Below are positions 7,997 to 16,452 of a stretch of 46,991 nucleotides of DNA, in pieces. Position 1 is the stretch's first letter; each line of letters begins with the position of its first letter. The stretch is from a virus: the IMG/VR virus record IMGVR_UViG_3300021375_001670, positions 1-46,991 of that record. One strand, given 5' to 3'. The position numbers and the translations under genes are program-made. The notes beneath the pieces were generated by a model that was given only the letters and a program-made list of their open reading frames with translations, was not told the DNA's origin and ran no database searches.

Positions 7997-8134
7997 ATGA
8001 AAAATTTTATAGAATGGCATAAAGATGCAACGTTAGACTTTATAGAAAAGTATAACTTGTCTATGTATCAAGTCGCTTGGGCTAGTTGGTTTAAGGGAAT
8101 GATCACAATGGCTGTTCTTATTTGGATATTTTAA
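7997..8134 (+). CDS. Small protein with C-terminal membrane segment, 45 aa
   Basis: ATG 7997 to TAA 8132-8134. It begins MKNFIEWHKDATLDFIEKYN and ends in a hydrophobic stretch GMITMAVLIWIF. The start is 5 bases after the preceding membrane-protein gene, and its stop shares one base with the ATG of the next gene (TAATG), which supports translation. No family recognised; it may act together with the membrane protein just upstream. Confidence 0.6.
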   Translation: MKNFIEWHKDATLDFIEKYNLSMYQVAWASWFKGMITMAVLIWIF

Positions 8135-8442
8135 TGTTTATAAAACACTATGTAAGAATGTTGACACGAGAAGAACTCCCAGACGAGGATGTTATTGTGT
8201 ATTATGATATAGTTCAAAGCATTGTAGAAACAAAATTGCTTACAGCATATGATGAAAAGAAATCTAAAGTAGGTGTAGAAGTAATGGCTTATACATCTGA
8301 AGATCATGATGGAGATATGTGGATATACGAAATAGTATTACAAGAACATATAGATCCAGATGAAGGAGACTCTATTTCAGAAATGCTATTTGATGAGTTT
8401 GACGATATTCAGTTTACATTTGAAGCATCAGTAGAAATTTAA
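8134..8442 (+). CDS. Hypothetical acidic protein, 102 aa
   Basis: Start placed at ATG 8134, overlapping the previous stop by one base; a TTG twelve bases further upstream is less likely. The product is strongly acidic in its second half (Asp/Glu-rich, with DGDMW and DEFDDIQ) and has no membrane segment or Cys motif. It overlaps the next gene by one base (TAATG), so three small genes form a coupled string. Family not recognised. Confidence 0.6.
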   Translation: MFIKHYVRMLTREELPDEDVIVYYDIVQSIVETKLLTAYDEKKSKVGVEVMAYTSEDHDGDMWIYEIVLQEHIDPDEGDSISEMLFDEFDDIQFTFEASVEI

Positions 8443-8648
8443 TGATCCTAGAGGTACATTATCTAGGCAACGAATTCGTTGTTTACGATAAACAAGCCAA
8501 CAGAATTACAGACAGAAATATTTTAAATGAGTTGGCTTTTATACAGCCTCCTGGTTATAAAAGTGTCTTTAATATAGAAGTTAAAAATTACACACCTCAA
8601 CTTCCTGAGCAAAATCCCTTATCTATACAAATAAATTTATTGACATAG
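8442..8648 (+). CDS. Hypothetical protein, 68 aa
   Basis: Coupled to the previous gene by a TAATG overlap. Sequence suggests a small beta-rich protein (ILEVHYLGNEFVVYDK). No recognised domain. Its last codons overlap the -35 box of the promoter for the DsbA-like gene, so it is the last gene of this transcript unit. Confidence 0.55.
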   Translation: MILEVHYLGNEFVVYDKQANRITDRNILNELAFIQPPGYKSVFNIEVKNYTPQLPEQNPLSIQINLLT

Positions 8649-8667
8649 CCAGAATTTCTGTTATACT
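8640..8667 (+). promoter_or_regulatory. Sigma70-like promoter for the DsbA-like gene
   Basis: TTGACA (8640-8645) overlaps the upstream stop codon, followed by a 16-base spacer and TGT-TATACT (8662-8667). The coding sequence starts at 8709 after an AAAGGA motif. Confidence 0.7.
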
Positions 8668-8708
8668 AATATTCAATCAATTAAATATTATTATATAAAG
8701 GAATAAAT

Positions 8709-8972
8709 ATGTCGTTCAATAAAGTATTCAATCAAGAAGAAGTCGCAAGACTCAAAAAATTAATCCAGGAAGGAGATCAAGTCCTTCATGAAGTCGATGC
8801 TCTTAGCACAGGACTCAGAGAAACAGTTAAAGCAATAGCAGAAGAGATGGACATTAAACCATCTATCCTAATGAAAGCAGTTAAAGTAGCACACAAGGCC
8901 AAGTTCACAGATGAGCGTGATAACTTTGATGAGCTAGAAACAATTTTGGAAGTTGTTGGAAAAACACTTTAG
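8709..8972 (+). CDS. dsbA: DsbA-like phage dsDNA-binding protein (T4 DsbA family)
   Basis: 87 residues, close to the 89 of T4 DsbA. The C-terminal half (AEEMDIKPSILMKAVKVAHK then a DNFDELETILEVV helix) follows the same pattern as T4 DsbA: a helix-turn-helix-like core, a basic helix, then an acidic helix. In T4 this protein binds double-stranded DNA and helps late transcription. This is not the disulfide isomerase of the same name. It lies just upstream of the DNA polymerase. The call rests on remembered family pattern and length, not on an alignment. Confidence 0.55.
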   Translation: MSFNKVFNQEEVARLKKLIQEGDQVLHEVDALSTGLRETVKAIAEEMDIKPSILMKAVKVAHKAKFTDERDNFDELETILEVVGKTL

Positions 8973-8975
8973 TTG

Positions 8976-9003
8976 TTGACTAATAATTGAAAACCGTTAT
9001 AAT
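8976..9003 (+). promoter_or_regulatory. Sigma70-like promoter for DNA polymerase
   Basis: TTGACT (8976-8981), 16-base spacer, TATAAT (8998-9003), four bases after the upstream stop. The leader before the ATG at 9027 is short, with only a weak AGGTAA as a ribosome binding site. Confidence 0.7.
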
Positions 9004-9026
9004 AAAGTTTTACAGGTAAATTATCT

Positions 9027-11708
9027 ATGAGTTATGTAGACGCATTTTATGAGCAGTCTAAGGATATCGTAACCGTTATTGAACGAGTTAACGGTGAACG
9101 TATCATTAAAGAACTTAAACCTTTACATAATTTTTATTATAAAGATCCAAAAGGTAAGGCTAAAAGTATATATGGTGATCCAGTAACTGAAGTACGTTGT
9201 GCTAATATAAAAGACTTTAAACGTAATGTTGGTATAAACAAACATAACGGATTATATGAGAGTGATATAAGACCTCTTAATAAAACACTGGCAGAAAATT
9301 ATACAAATAGCCAAGCACCTAAACTACAAACTGCATTTTTAGATATTGAAACAGACTTTGATCCATCTAGAGGATATAGTAGTCCACAAGATCCATATTC
9401 TATTATCACAGCAATAGGTGTATATTTAGATTGGATGGATAGTATGATATGTTTGGCTGTCCCTCCAAGAAGAATATCGTTCGAGCAGGCAAAAGAAATG
9501 ACAAAACACATGCCTGAGGTTATTTTATACAAAACAGAAAAAGAAATGCTAGATGCATTTTTAACAGTTATTGACGATGCTGATATTTTAAGTGGTTGGA
9601 ATAGTGAGGGATATGATATTCCTTATATTGTAAATCGGATTATAAGAGTAATGGGCAAGGCAGAAACTAGGAGGCTTTGTTTATTAAAAAAATTACCAAA
9701 AGAAAGAAAGTTTGAACAATATGGCAAAGAAATTACTAGTTTCGACCTAGTTGGTCGGGTTCATCTAGACTATCTTAACCTGTATAGAAAATATAATTAT
9801 GAGGAACGACATAGTTATAGGCTAGACTATATAGGAGAAATGGAGATAGGGGAGAAAAAAGTCCCTTATGAAGGTAGTCTAGATAGACTTTATAACCATG
9901 ACTTTGAAAAGTTTTTAGAATACAACATACAAGATGTTATGCTGTTGGCTAAGATGGATAAGAAGTTACAGTTTATAGACTTAGCAAATATTATTGCACA
10001 TGAAAACACAATACTATTGCCTCAAACAATGGGTGCTGTAGCAACAACTGAACAAGCAATTATAAATGAATCACATAGGCGAGATTTTGTTGTGCCTGAT
10101 AGGCCTAAAGCATCTGATAGAGACCAGGCGGCAGGTGCCTTTGTGGCAACTCCTAAGAAAGGTTATCATGAATGGGTAGGCAGTATGGACTTAAACAGTC
10201 TGTATCCTAGTGTGTTTAGAGCCTTAAACATGGCTCCAGAAACTATTGTGGGGCAGTTAAGGTTAGATTATACGGAAGAAACTATAAGTAACGCCATGCG
10301 ATTAGAGAAAAAATCCTTTAGTGATGCCTGGCATGGAAAATTTGGTACTGATGAATTTGAGTTCGTTCGTAGCAAAGACGTAGATCATATTATGCATTTA
10401 GATATGGAAGATGGTGCTAGTGTTGAAGTAACTGGTGCTGATGTTCATAATCTAGTATTTAATAGTGGGCAACCTTGGAACATTAGTGCTAATGGCACAT
10501 TGTTTAAAACAGACTTCCAAGGAATTGTGCCAGGACTACTTGAACGTTGGTATTCAGAAAGACAGGAAATGCAGGCTAAGAAAAAAGCCGCAACCAAACC
10601 TGAAGAAATAGCATTTTGGGATAAAAGACAATTAGTTAAAAAGATCCAATTAAACAGTTTATATGGAGCAATATTAAATCCTGGATGTAGGTTTTATGAT
10701 AAACGTATAGGCCAGAGTACAACACTTACAGGCAGAAGTATTACAAGACATATGGGTGCCCAAACTAATTTAATGTTTACTGGAGAATATAATCATGAAG
10801 GAGACACTATAATCTACGGAGACACTGACTCTGTATATTTTACAGCCGTTCCTGCTCTGCCAGAAGGAGAGGAGTTAAACATGGATAGTGCTATTGCATT
10901 ATATGATCATGTTTCAGATAAAGTAAGTGAAACTTTCCCTCAGTATTTAAAAGATACATTTAATGTTCCTTTAGAGACAGGACAGGTTATGAAAGCAGGT
11001 CGCGAAGTAGTTGGTCGTTCTGGATTGTTTTTAACAAAGAAAAGATATGCGATATTATGTTTAGATATTGAAGGGTATCAGCCTGAAGGTGGTAAACTAA
11101 AGGCAATGGGTCTAGAAATAAAACGTAGTGATACACCTGAATTTATACAAGACTTTTTAGAAGATACATTAGTAGATTGTTTAAATGGGTGTGGTGAAGA
11201 CCATGCAATACAAAAAATTAAAGATTTTAAAGAAGGATTTAAAAGTTTAGAACCATGGAAGAAGGGTATGCCTAAACGTGCTAATAATATTACTATGTAT
11301 ACTGCAAAGCTCATGCAAAAGGCAAAAGTGCCTGAAAATTATAGATTGCATAAACTAGAATCTGTTAAGAATGAAGGACAAAGTAATATGATTCCAGGAC
11401 ATGTAAGAGCAAGTATAAACTGGAATAACTTAAGACAAGCAAATAGTGACAATTACAGTCTGCCTATAACTGACGGTATGAAAGTAGTTGTATGTAAATT
11501 AAGGAACAATCCAATGGGTTATACTAGTGTAGCCTATCCAACAGATGAACTCAACCTACCACAGTGGTTTAAAGAGTTGCCTTTTGATGAGGAACTAATG
11601 GAAGAAAGTGTTGTGGATAAAAAAGTTGAAAATGTATTAGGCCCATTAGGATATGATTTAAGTAGGACTACAGAAAGTGAAACACTATCTGCATTTTTTG
11701 AATTTTAA
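9027..11708 (+). CDS. 43: Family-B DNA polymerase (T4 gp43-like) with proofreading exonuclease
   Basis: 893 residues, similar to T4 gp43 in length. Exonuclease motifs: DIETDF (D106, E108), GWNSEGYDIP near residue 192, and YNIQDVMLL. Polymerase motif A is DLNSLYPSV (D388), motif B is KKIQLNSLYGA, and motif C is YGDTDSVYF (D599, D601). All catalytic acids are present, so both activities should be intact. It replicates the phage genome with the clamp encoded just downstream and the RNase H-like nuclease at 23776-24771. It has its own promoter. No intein or frame break is visible. Confidence 0.97.
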   Translation: MSYVDAFYEQSKDIVTVIERVNGERIIKELKPLHNFYYKDPKGKAKSIYGDPVTEVRCANIKDFKRNVGINKHNGLYESDIRPLNKTLAENYTNSQAPKLQTAFLDIETDFDPSRGYSSPQDPYSIITAIGVYLDWMDSMICLAVPPRRISFEQAKEMTKHMPEVILYKTEKEMLDAFLTVIDDADILSGWNSEGYDIPYIVNRIIRVMGKAETRRLCLLKKLPKERKFEQYGKEITSFDLVGRVHLDYLNLYRKYNYEERHSYRLDYIGEMEIGEKKVPYEGSLDRLYNHDFEKFLEYNIQDVMLLAKMDKKLQFIDLANIIAHENTILLPQTMGAVATTEQAIINESHRRDFVVPDRPKASDRDQAAGAFVATPKKGYHEWVGSMDLNSLYPSVFRALNMAPETIVGQLRLDYTEETISNAMRLEKKSFSDAWHGKFGTDEFEFVRSKDVDHIMHLDMEDGASVEVTGADVHNLVFNSGQPWNISANGTLFKTDFQGIVPGLLERWYSERQEMQAKKKAATKPEEIAFWDKRQLVKKIQLNSLYGAILNPGCRFYDKRIGQSTTLTGRSITRHMGAQTNLMFTGEYNHEGDTIIYGDTDSVYFTAVPALPEGEELNMDSAIALYDHVSDKVSETFPQYLKDTFNVPLETGQVMKAGREVVGRSGLFLTKKRYAILCLDIEGYQPEGGKLKAMGLEIKRSDTPEFIQDFLEDTLVDCLNGCGEDHAIQKIKDFKEGFKSLEPWKKGMPKRANNITMYTAKLMQKAKVPENYRLHKLESVKNEGQSNMIPGHVRASINWNNLRQANSDNYSLPITDGMKVVVCKLRNNPMGYTSVAYPTDELNLPQWFKELPFDEELMEESVVDKKVENVLGPLGYDLSRTTESETLSAFFEF

Positions 11709-11731
11709 TCTAAAAAACTGGTAAAAATGTG

Positions 11732-11760
11732 TTGACAAACCTAAATAATAAGTGTATAAT
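11732..11760 (+). promoter_or_regulatory. Sigma70-like promoter for the clamp gene
   Basis: TTGACA (11732-11737), 17-base spacer, TATAAT (11755-11760); both hexamers are perfect consensus. The ATG follows at 11786 after TTGGAG. Confidence 0.8.
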
Positions 11761-11785
11761 ATGATGATATTCTTGGAGATAAAAT

Positions 11786-12532
11786 ATGGCAATTAAAGAT
11801 GTATTTAAAGATGTACTAAAACATACTCATGGATTAGGTATCTTTGAAATGGTTAAAATTACAGGTTCATTAGATAAAACAGAAATTGAAACTGTTGATG
11901 AACATAAAACAGTAATTTTTAAAGGTGAGATGTTAAACCCTGTAGCAGAGTTTATCGACTCAACAGTTGGTTTAAGTAGAATGCAGGTGTTACAAGGTTA
12001 TTTACAATATCCTGGCTTTGATGATGAAAATGCAAAGCAAGAAGTAATAATGCAGGAACGTAATGGCGAAAATGTTCCAGTAGAAGTTAAATTTACAGCT
12101 CAAGATGGTAATGATGCTCATTATAGATTTATGTTGGCAGATGTAATTAACCAGCAATTAAAAGCAATTAAATTTAAGGGTGCAGAGTTTGATGTAAATG
12201 TTGTCCCCTCAACAAAAAATTTAAAAGACTTAGGTTATTTTAATAGTGTGCTAGGAGGATTTGAAGCAAACTTTAGTCCTAAAACTGATGGTACTAAATT
12301 ATGGTTCCATATTGGTGATGGTGTAAGTGATAGAACAAAAATTTTAGTTAGCGATAGTATTGAAGGAAGTATTACTAAGGACTGGAGATGGCCTTTAGAT
12401 ATTGTACTTAAAATTTTAAAATTAAGTGATTCAGGTAATTGTGTTATGAGTATTAATGATCAAGGCTTATTACAAATTATAGTTGATAGTGGTATTGGAA
12501 AATATACATATCTACTTCCAGCAAGAAGTTAA
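11786..12532 (+). CDS. 45: Probable sliding clamp (gp45-like)
   Basis: 248 residues, near the usual size of T4-type gp45 (about 228). The beta-rich sequence is without catalytic motifs, starts with a helix then FEMVKITGSLDKTEI, and has two similar halves with hydrophobic strands, as expected for a PCNA-like ring subunit. Its position directly after the polymerase under a strong promoter fits T4-like marine phages. It would tether the polymerase to DNA and, in T4, also activates late transcription. Similarity is by pattern only, so a different beta-rich phage protein is possible. The next gene starts at the following base. Confidence 0.55.
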   Translation: MAIKDVFKDVLKHTHGLGIFEMVKITGSLDKTEIETVDEHKTVIFKGEMLNPVAEFIDSTVGLSRMQVLQGYLQYPGFDDENAKQEVIMQERNGENVPVEVKFTAQDGNDAHYRFMLADVINQQLKAIKFKGAEFDVNVVPSTKNLKDLGYFNSVLGGFEANFSPKTDGTKLWFHIGDGVSDRTKILVSDSIEGSITKDWRWPLDIVLKILKLSDSGNCVMSINDQGLLQIIVDSGIGKYTYLLPARS

Positions 12533-13216
12533 ATGAACGACAGCAAGATAGAAAAATATTATAAACTAGGTATTGCAAGTTTATTAATTGCATTTTTCAT
12601 GCTACTTGCTTTTCCTGTAAATGCTACAGGAAGTGCCAAAATAGGCGGAACATTAATTAATAGTGATGATGCAACATTTAAGATTTCATATGATAATTCT
12701 AAAGAAACTGGTAAATGGCAAAGAGCAATAGAAATAGATTATATGTATCAAACTCAAAGTGATATTGAAAGCACAAATGAGTTTTATTTGAATCATAAAT
12801 TAATTTATACTTTTGCTCCAAAACATTATATAGTAAGTACAAGCTCATATGATGTAGATAAATTTAGAATCGACGAACAAAGAATTAGTATGGCACTCGG
12901 TTACGGATATAAATTATTAAGAACAGAAAGGTTTAAAGCAAGTAATGAATTTTCTGTAGGTTACTTAACCAGTGACTTAGTAGATGAATTAATTTACAGA
13001 AATAGTTTATGGTTTTTCTTTAAAATATCTGATAAAGTGAACTTTACTAACAAGTATCTAGTTGAGGTCGGTGACGAAGCAGACGATTACGTAAGGAACG
13101 AAACTTCATTAAATTATAATTTTGATAATGGATTAGTTTTAGGATTAACTAACACTTATACGGAAGATCCAATAGACAATAATATTTTAAGTTTTAATGT
13201 TGGTATGAAATGGTAA
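12533..13216 (+). CDS. DUF481-like outer-membrane beta-barrel protein
   Basis: 227 residues. The N-terminal signal peptide has a charged start, a hydrophobic core near residues 14-27 and a likely cleavage after PVNA. The rest alternates amphipathic strands (for example YKLLRTERFKASNEFSVGYL) and ends in an aromatic residue (NVGMKW), as outer-membrane proteins do. The pattern matches DUF481 (YdiY-like) proteins. It starts directly after the clamp gene and so is probably coexpressed with replication genes. A phage-encoded host outer-membrane protein could alter the surface during infection, for example to block superinfection; that role is inference. Confidence 0.65.
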   Translation: MNDSKIEKYYKLGIASLLIAFFMLLAFPVNATGSAKIGGTLINSDDATFKISYDNSKETGKWQRAIEIDYMYQTQSDIESTNEFYLNHKLIYTFAPKHYIVSTSSYDVDKFRIDEQRISMALGYGYKLLRTERFKASNEFSVGYLTSDLVDELIYRNSLWFFFKISDKVNFTNKYLVEVGDEADDYVRNETSLNYNFDNGLVLGLTNTYTEDPIDNNILSFNVGMKW

Positions 13217-13362
13217 AAATACCTGAAGGCTTACACATAGAAAATGGTTGGTCTGATGAAGAAAGAAGGGCATGGCTAGATAGTAAAGCCAGACCAGATG
13301 GATTTGTATTTGAAGAACAAAAAGAAGAAACTAAGAAAAAGGACAGTAAAAAAGATGTATGA
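13210..13362 (+). CDS. Small charged protein, 50 aa
   Basis: ATG 13210 lies inside the end of the DUF481 gene, and the stop (13360-13362) overlaps the start of the DpdA-like gene, so translation appears coupled on both sides. Sequence starts MVKIPEGLHIENGWSDEERR and ends with a Lys/Glu-rich tail. No motif beyond charge patterning. Because it runs into dpdA it may assist that enzyme, but there is no direct evidence. Confidence 0.5.
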   Translation: MVKIPEGLHIENGWSDEERRAWLDSKARPDGFVFEEQKEETKKKDSKKDV

Positions 13363-14887
13363 TTTAGGAAAAACACAAAAAGACTATGCAATTTATTTGC
13401 CTGCTATAAGTAGTTTCTATGTAAAACAATTAGAAAAATTACAACAAGAAGGAGCACCAAGAGTTCCAGAAGGATTAGAATTAGGTCATGAGGGTATGGA
13501 TTTCCTTAAGGACCAAGATGTTTATTGGCATTATCCATGGGGATTGTATTCAGCCGGTCATGCTCAATTAGACTTATCTAAGTTAGATGGCGAGCCTATG
13601 ATTACTGATAGAGATAGAGGTAAAACTTTAATATTAGGAGACTCAGGTGGTTTCCAGATTGCTACAGGTGTTATTAAAATGGATTGGGCTAATGCAATTA
13701 ACCCAGATGATCCAGAAAGACAAAAACTTGTAGAAAAAATTCTTAAATGGGAAGAAGAGCAATGTGATTGGGCTATGACACTAGACGTTCCTCCATTTGC
13801 GGCCTTTCCTCCTTTTAATAAGAAAACAGGATTAGAAACATTTGAACAAACTATGCAGATTAGTTTGTATAATTTGGACTATTACATGAAGAACAGAACT
13901 CCAGGTAAGTGTAAGTTCCTAAATGTAATGAGTGGAGTAGATGAACCTACTTGTGAAGAGTGGTATGAAAAAGTAAAACATTTTAGTGATCCTAAATTTT
14001 GCCAAGAAGCATATGGTAATAGTGAACTTGCATTGGAAGGATATGCATTTGCTGACTTACAAAAACGTAATATGAGAATGGCACTAAGACGTATCCTTAA
14101 ATTAAGAGAAGATGGATTACTAGAAGGCAAAGGCTGGATACATTTCTTGGGTACAGGTAAACTTGACTGGGCATGTTATTTAACTAGTATACAAAGAATG
14201 TTAAGGAAACACGATAGTCCAGAAATATGTTTGAGTATGGATGCCGCAAGTCCGTTTGTTAATAGTGCATATGGTAGTACATATACACATAATAGTTTCC
14301 ATCCTAAGAAGTTTAGTTACTTAATGGACAGAGCTATAGATAATCAGGCACTAAAAGGTTCTGATATGCCTATGCCTTTTGCACACTCTCCTATAATGAG
14401 TCGACTTACTGTTGGAGATATATGTGCAATGGCTGAAGGCGACTTAGATAGAAATGGTAAGGCTAAAGGTCCAGATAGTACAAGTTGGGACACACAGAGT
14501 TATTTGTATTATATGGCTCATAGTGTGTACAACCATATCACTGCTGTACAAGAAGCAAACAGACTTGCAGATGTAGAGAAATATAGAACTAATGTAGACT
14601 ATAGAGATTATATAAACGATAAAAAGTCAGGTAAGAGTAATGAGTTTAGTCCTTACGTTCCTGCAAAGGTTTTATATTTTGATAGTTTTTGTCAGGAAGT
14701 ATTAGATCCTGCTTGTCCTAACCCTTATGAATTAATTGAAGAAAATAGTAAATTATTAGATGAAATGAGTTTTGGTGCTAAAACTAATGCAGGATTTGGT
14801 GCATTTTTTGAAGAAGAAGAGTTTGATGCAGACGATGATATTAATGCAATGGGACATGAAATTATGTCAGGAGATTTTGAGGCATGA
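13355..14887 (+). CDS. dpdA: DpdA-like DNA 7-deazaguanine transglycosylase (TGT family)
   Basis: 510 residues from ATG 13355; a longer reading upstream would lie over the small gene and has no ATG. It carries the tRNA-guanine transglycosylase signature DSGGFQ (D96-Q101) and a downstream LDVPP whose Asp may be the nucleophile. The protein is longer than bacterial Tgt and lacks an obvious tRNA-binding PUA domain, as phage DpdA proteins do. The family exchanges guanine in DNA for a 7-deazaguanine base. FolE, QueE and a QueD-like protein in this window would supply the base. This is most likely an anti-restriction modification. I could not identify the zinc ligands with certainty. Confidence 0.75.
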   Translation: MYDLGKTQKDYAIYLPAISSFYVKQLEKLQQEGAPRVPEGLELGHEGMDFLKDQDVYWHYPWGLYSAGHAQLDLSKLDGEPMITDRDRGKTLILGDSGGFQIATGVIKMDWANAINPDDPERQKLVEKILKWEEEQCDWAMTLDVPPFAAFPPFNKKTGLETFEQTMQISLYNLDYYMKNRTPGKCKFLNVMSGVDEPTCEEWYEKVKHFSDPKFCQEAYGNSELALEGYAFADLQKRNMRMALRRILKLREDGLLEGKGWIHFLGTGKLDWACYLTSIQRMLRKHDSPEICLSMDAASPFVNSAYGSTYTHNSFHPKKFSYLMDRAIDNQALKGSDMPMPFAHSPIMSRLTVGDICAMAEGDLDRNGKAKGPDSTSWDTQSYLYYMAHSVYNHITAVQEANRLADVEKYRTNVDYRDYINDKKSGKSNEFSPYVPAKVLYFDSFCQEVLDPACPNPYELIEENSKLLDEMSFGAKTNAGFGAFFEEEEFDADDDINAMGHEIMSGDFEA

Positions 14888-15360
14888 TATTTTCTATTGG
14901 CAAAGAAGTAGACAATACTATGTTAAAAGGTAAAAATACTTTATTTGTCTCTGGCTGGCAACCTAAAGAAGAAATTTTAGCAAGAGCATTAAATCAAAAA
15001 ATAAATTTTATACATTTTACAGACTTTACGCCTAAACTAGGAAAACAGTTTAATTTATGGGAAAAACTTTTAAAAGATTTATTAAAAGTAAAAGATTTAT
15101 TTGTAACATTAGAGTTTGATCAAACATACTGTAGAGATATAATTAATATGGAACTTAATAAAAAAGATAATTTTGTTCCTGTATTGTTATTTAATATTCC
15201 TGATATGCAGGAGTTTAACAGTAATTCAGTATTTAAAATAACTGATAAATGGTTTGCAGGTAGTAATGCTGGTATCTGGACGGCATCTTTAAAAACAATT
15301 TTTAAAAAATCCTATTTAACTTCATGGAACAAATATTTAGAAAGGCAGGAAATATTGTGA
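14884..15360 (+). CDS. Hypothetical protein after dpdA, 158 aa
   Basis: Starts with ATGA overlap at the end of dpdA; a second in-frame ATG at 14920 is an alternative. The sequence shows alternating strands and helices (TLFVSGWQP, LFVTLEFDQTYCRDI, FVPVLLFNIPD) consistent with a Rossmann-like alpha/beta fold, without a clear nucleotide loop. Tight coupling suggests shared regulation with dpdA; an accessory role in DNA modification is possible but unproven. Family not recognised. Confidence 0.55.
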   Translation: MIFSIGKEVDNTMLKGKNTLFVSGWQPKEEILARALNQKINFIHFTDFTPKLGKQFNLWEKLLKDLLKVKDLFVTLEFDQTYCRDIINMELNKKDNFVPVLLFNIPDMQEFNSNSVFKITDKWFAGSNAGIWTASLKTIFKKSYLTSWNKYLERQEIL

Positions 15361-15542
15361 AAATTGTCTTGACAGGAACTGATGAACATAATATAATGTC
15401 TAAACTAGAGATAGATGCTGACTTAACAAATCAGGAAGATATAGAGTACGCAATATTAAAATATTTACTATTTTTAGAAAAAAATGGTGCTGAATTTCCA
15501 GAGGAATTTCAGGAATTTGTAGATGATTTATATGAAAGATAG
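15357..15542 (+). CDS. Hypothetical protein, 61 aa, GTG start
   Basis: Start placed at GTG 15357, overlapping the preceding stop (GTGA), with AGGAAA about 5 bases upstream; an upstream in-frame ATG at 15324 lies far inside the preceding gene. The product is acidic in its second half (EFPEEFQEFVDDLYE). No recognised domain. An internal ATG at 15396 follows a TTGACA/TATAAT-like pair, which is noted but not accepted as a promoter. Confidence 0.45.
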   Translation: MKIVLTGTDEHNIMSKLEIDADLTNQEDIEYAILKYLLFLEKNGAEFPEEFQEFVDDLYER

Positions 15543-15717
15543 GAAAGAAAAAAATAAATTTGTAAAAGACCTTTTAAAAGGTACTACTAAAAATGAAGAA
15601 GGTGAAGAAATACAGGAAGTAATACCTACAAACTTTGATTCATATGAAGATGCTGTTAAATTTACATTAAACAAGGCAAAAGATTTTAAACCTAAAACAG
15701 ATGGAACGAATAAATGA
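15532..15717 (+). CDS. Hypothetical small charged protein, 61 aa
   Basis: ATG at 15532 (alternative ATG at 15523) overlaps the previous gene's end; the stop overlaps the start of the next gene (ATGA). The product is rich in Lys and Glu with a central EEIQEVIPTNFDSYEDAV, which reads as a short helical protein. Family not recognised. Confidence 0.5.
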   Translation: MKDRKEKNKFVKDLLKGTTKNEEGEEIQEVIPTNFDSYEDAVKFTLNKAKDFKPKTDGTNK

Positions 15718-16355
15718 TTGAGCCTCTTCTTTTAGATACAAAATTAACTAATCATCAGCATAAAAGTTTAGTAGATTTTTACAATGATTATGAAAAGAAT
15801 ATTAATGAATGGGTATATTATGACAATACACATTTATTAAAAGATACAAAAACAAGTATCTATTCTAGAGGAAGAAAGGCTTTAATGTTAGATAATATTT
15901 CTAACTTAAAGTTACAACAAACATTACAAGAAATAAAGGAAAATATATTTAAATCTAATAACTTTAATAAAGATAAATTTAAAGAAATAAAAAATATGGA
16001 ACCAGATTCTGCTCTTTACCCAACATTGTTTTCATGTATATATTCTACATCATTACAAGAAGGAGTAGGACGTGGTGTTCATACACACAATGATCCTCGA
16101 GGACAAAATAACGAAATACAAGTAAGGTTTAATTTTTTAGTTCAAAAATCTGCAGAAGGTGGCGAACCAGTAGTTAATAGCAGACTAATTAACTTAACAG
16201 AAAAAGATGGTATGATTTTATTTGCTTCAGAATGGAAACATTCTGCTATGCCTGTGCAAGGAAATACAGCAAGGGTTTTATTAAGCATTGGTTATCTTGT
16301 AGATTATGATTATGCAAAGGAACTAGAAAAAAGGTTCGTTAGTAGAGATGATTGA
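15714..16355 (+). CDS. 2-oxoglutarate/Fe(II)-dependent oxygenase-like protein
   Basis: 213 residues. The C-terminal half carries the double-stranded beta-helix iron site: HTHND supplies the first His and Asp, and EWKHSAMPV supplies the distal His. NTARVLLSIGY follows with the Arg expected to bind 2-oxoglutarate. Such oxygenases are common in marine T4-like phages; their substrates are mostly unknown (proteins, nucleotides or small molecules). The start is coupled by ATGA to the preceding gene, and the end overlaps the next small gene. Confidence 0.7.
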   Translation: MIEPLLLDTKLTNHQHKSLVDFYNDYEKNINEWVYYDNTHLLKDTKTSIYSRGRKALMLDNISNLKLQQTLQEIKENIFKSNNFNKDKFKEIKNMEPDSALYPTLFSCIYSTSLQEGVGRGVHTHNDPRGQNNEIQVRFNFLVQKSAEGGEPVVNSRLINLTEKDGMILFASEWKHSAMPVQGNTARVLLSIGYLVDYDYAKELEKRFVSRDD

Positions 16356-16443
16356 GATACTGATATGGAGTTTAATAGTAGTTACATGGGCATCAGTAGG
16401 ATTACATGTAATAAAAGAGTTCGTAAGGAACCATTTAGAATAG
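16348..16443 (+). CDS. Tiny single-pass membrane protein, 31 aa
   Basis: ATG 16348 lies within the end of the oxygenase gene and the stop is TAG 16441-16443, leaving a 9-base gap to the next membrane-protein gene. Residues 4-20 (ILIWSLIVVTWASVGLH) form one hydrophobic helix with a basic C-terminal tail. The TAG leads straight into the ribosome binding site AGGAG of the following gene. Confidence 0.45.
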   Translation: MIEILIWSLIVVTWASVGLHVIKEFVRNHLE

Positions 16444-16452
16444 GAGAAAAAA

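Noticed and set aside
13298-13354. Upstream extension of the DpdA-like gene
   Set aside because: No ATG start and full overlap with the coupled 50-residue gene; ATG 13355 fits better.
15369-15397. TTGACA-17-TATAAT pair
   Set aside because: It lies inside coding sequence just after the likely GTG start of a 61-residue gene; -10 would overlap the only internal ATG, leaving no leader. Probably chance in AT-rich DNA.
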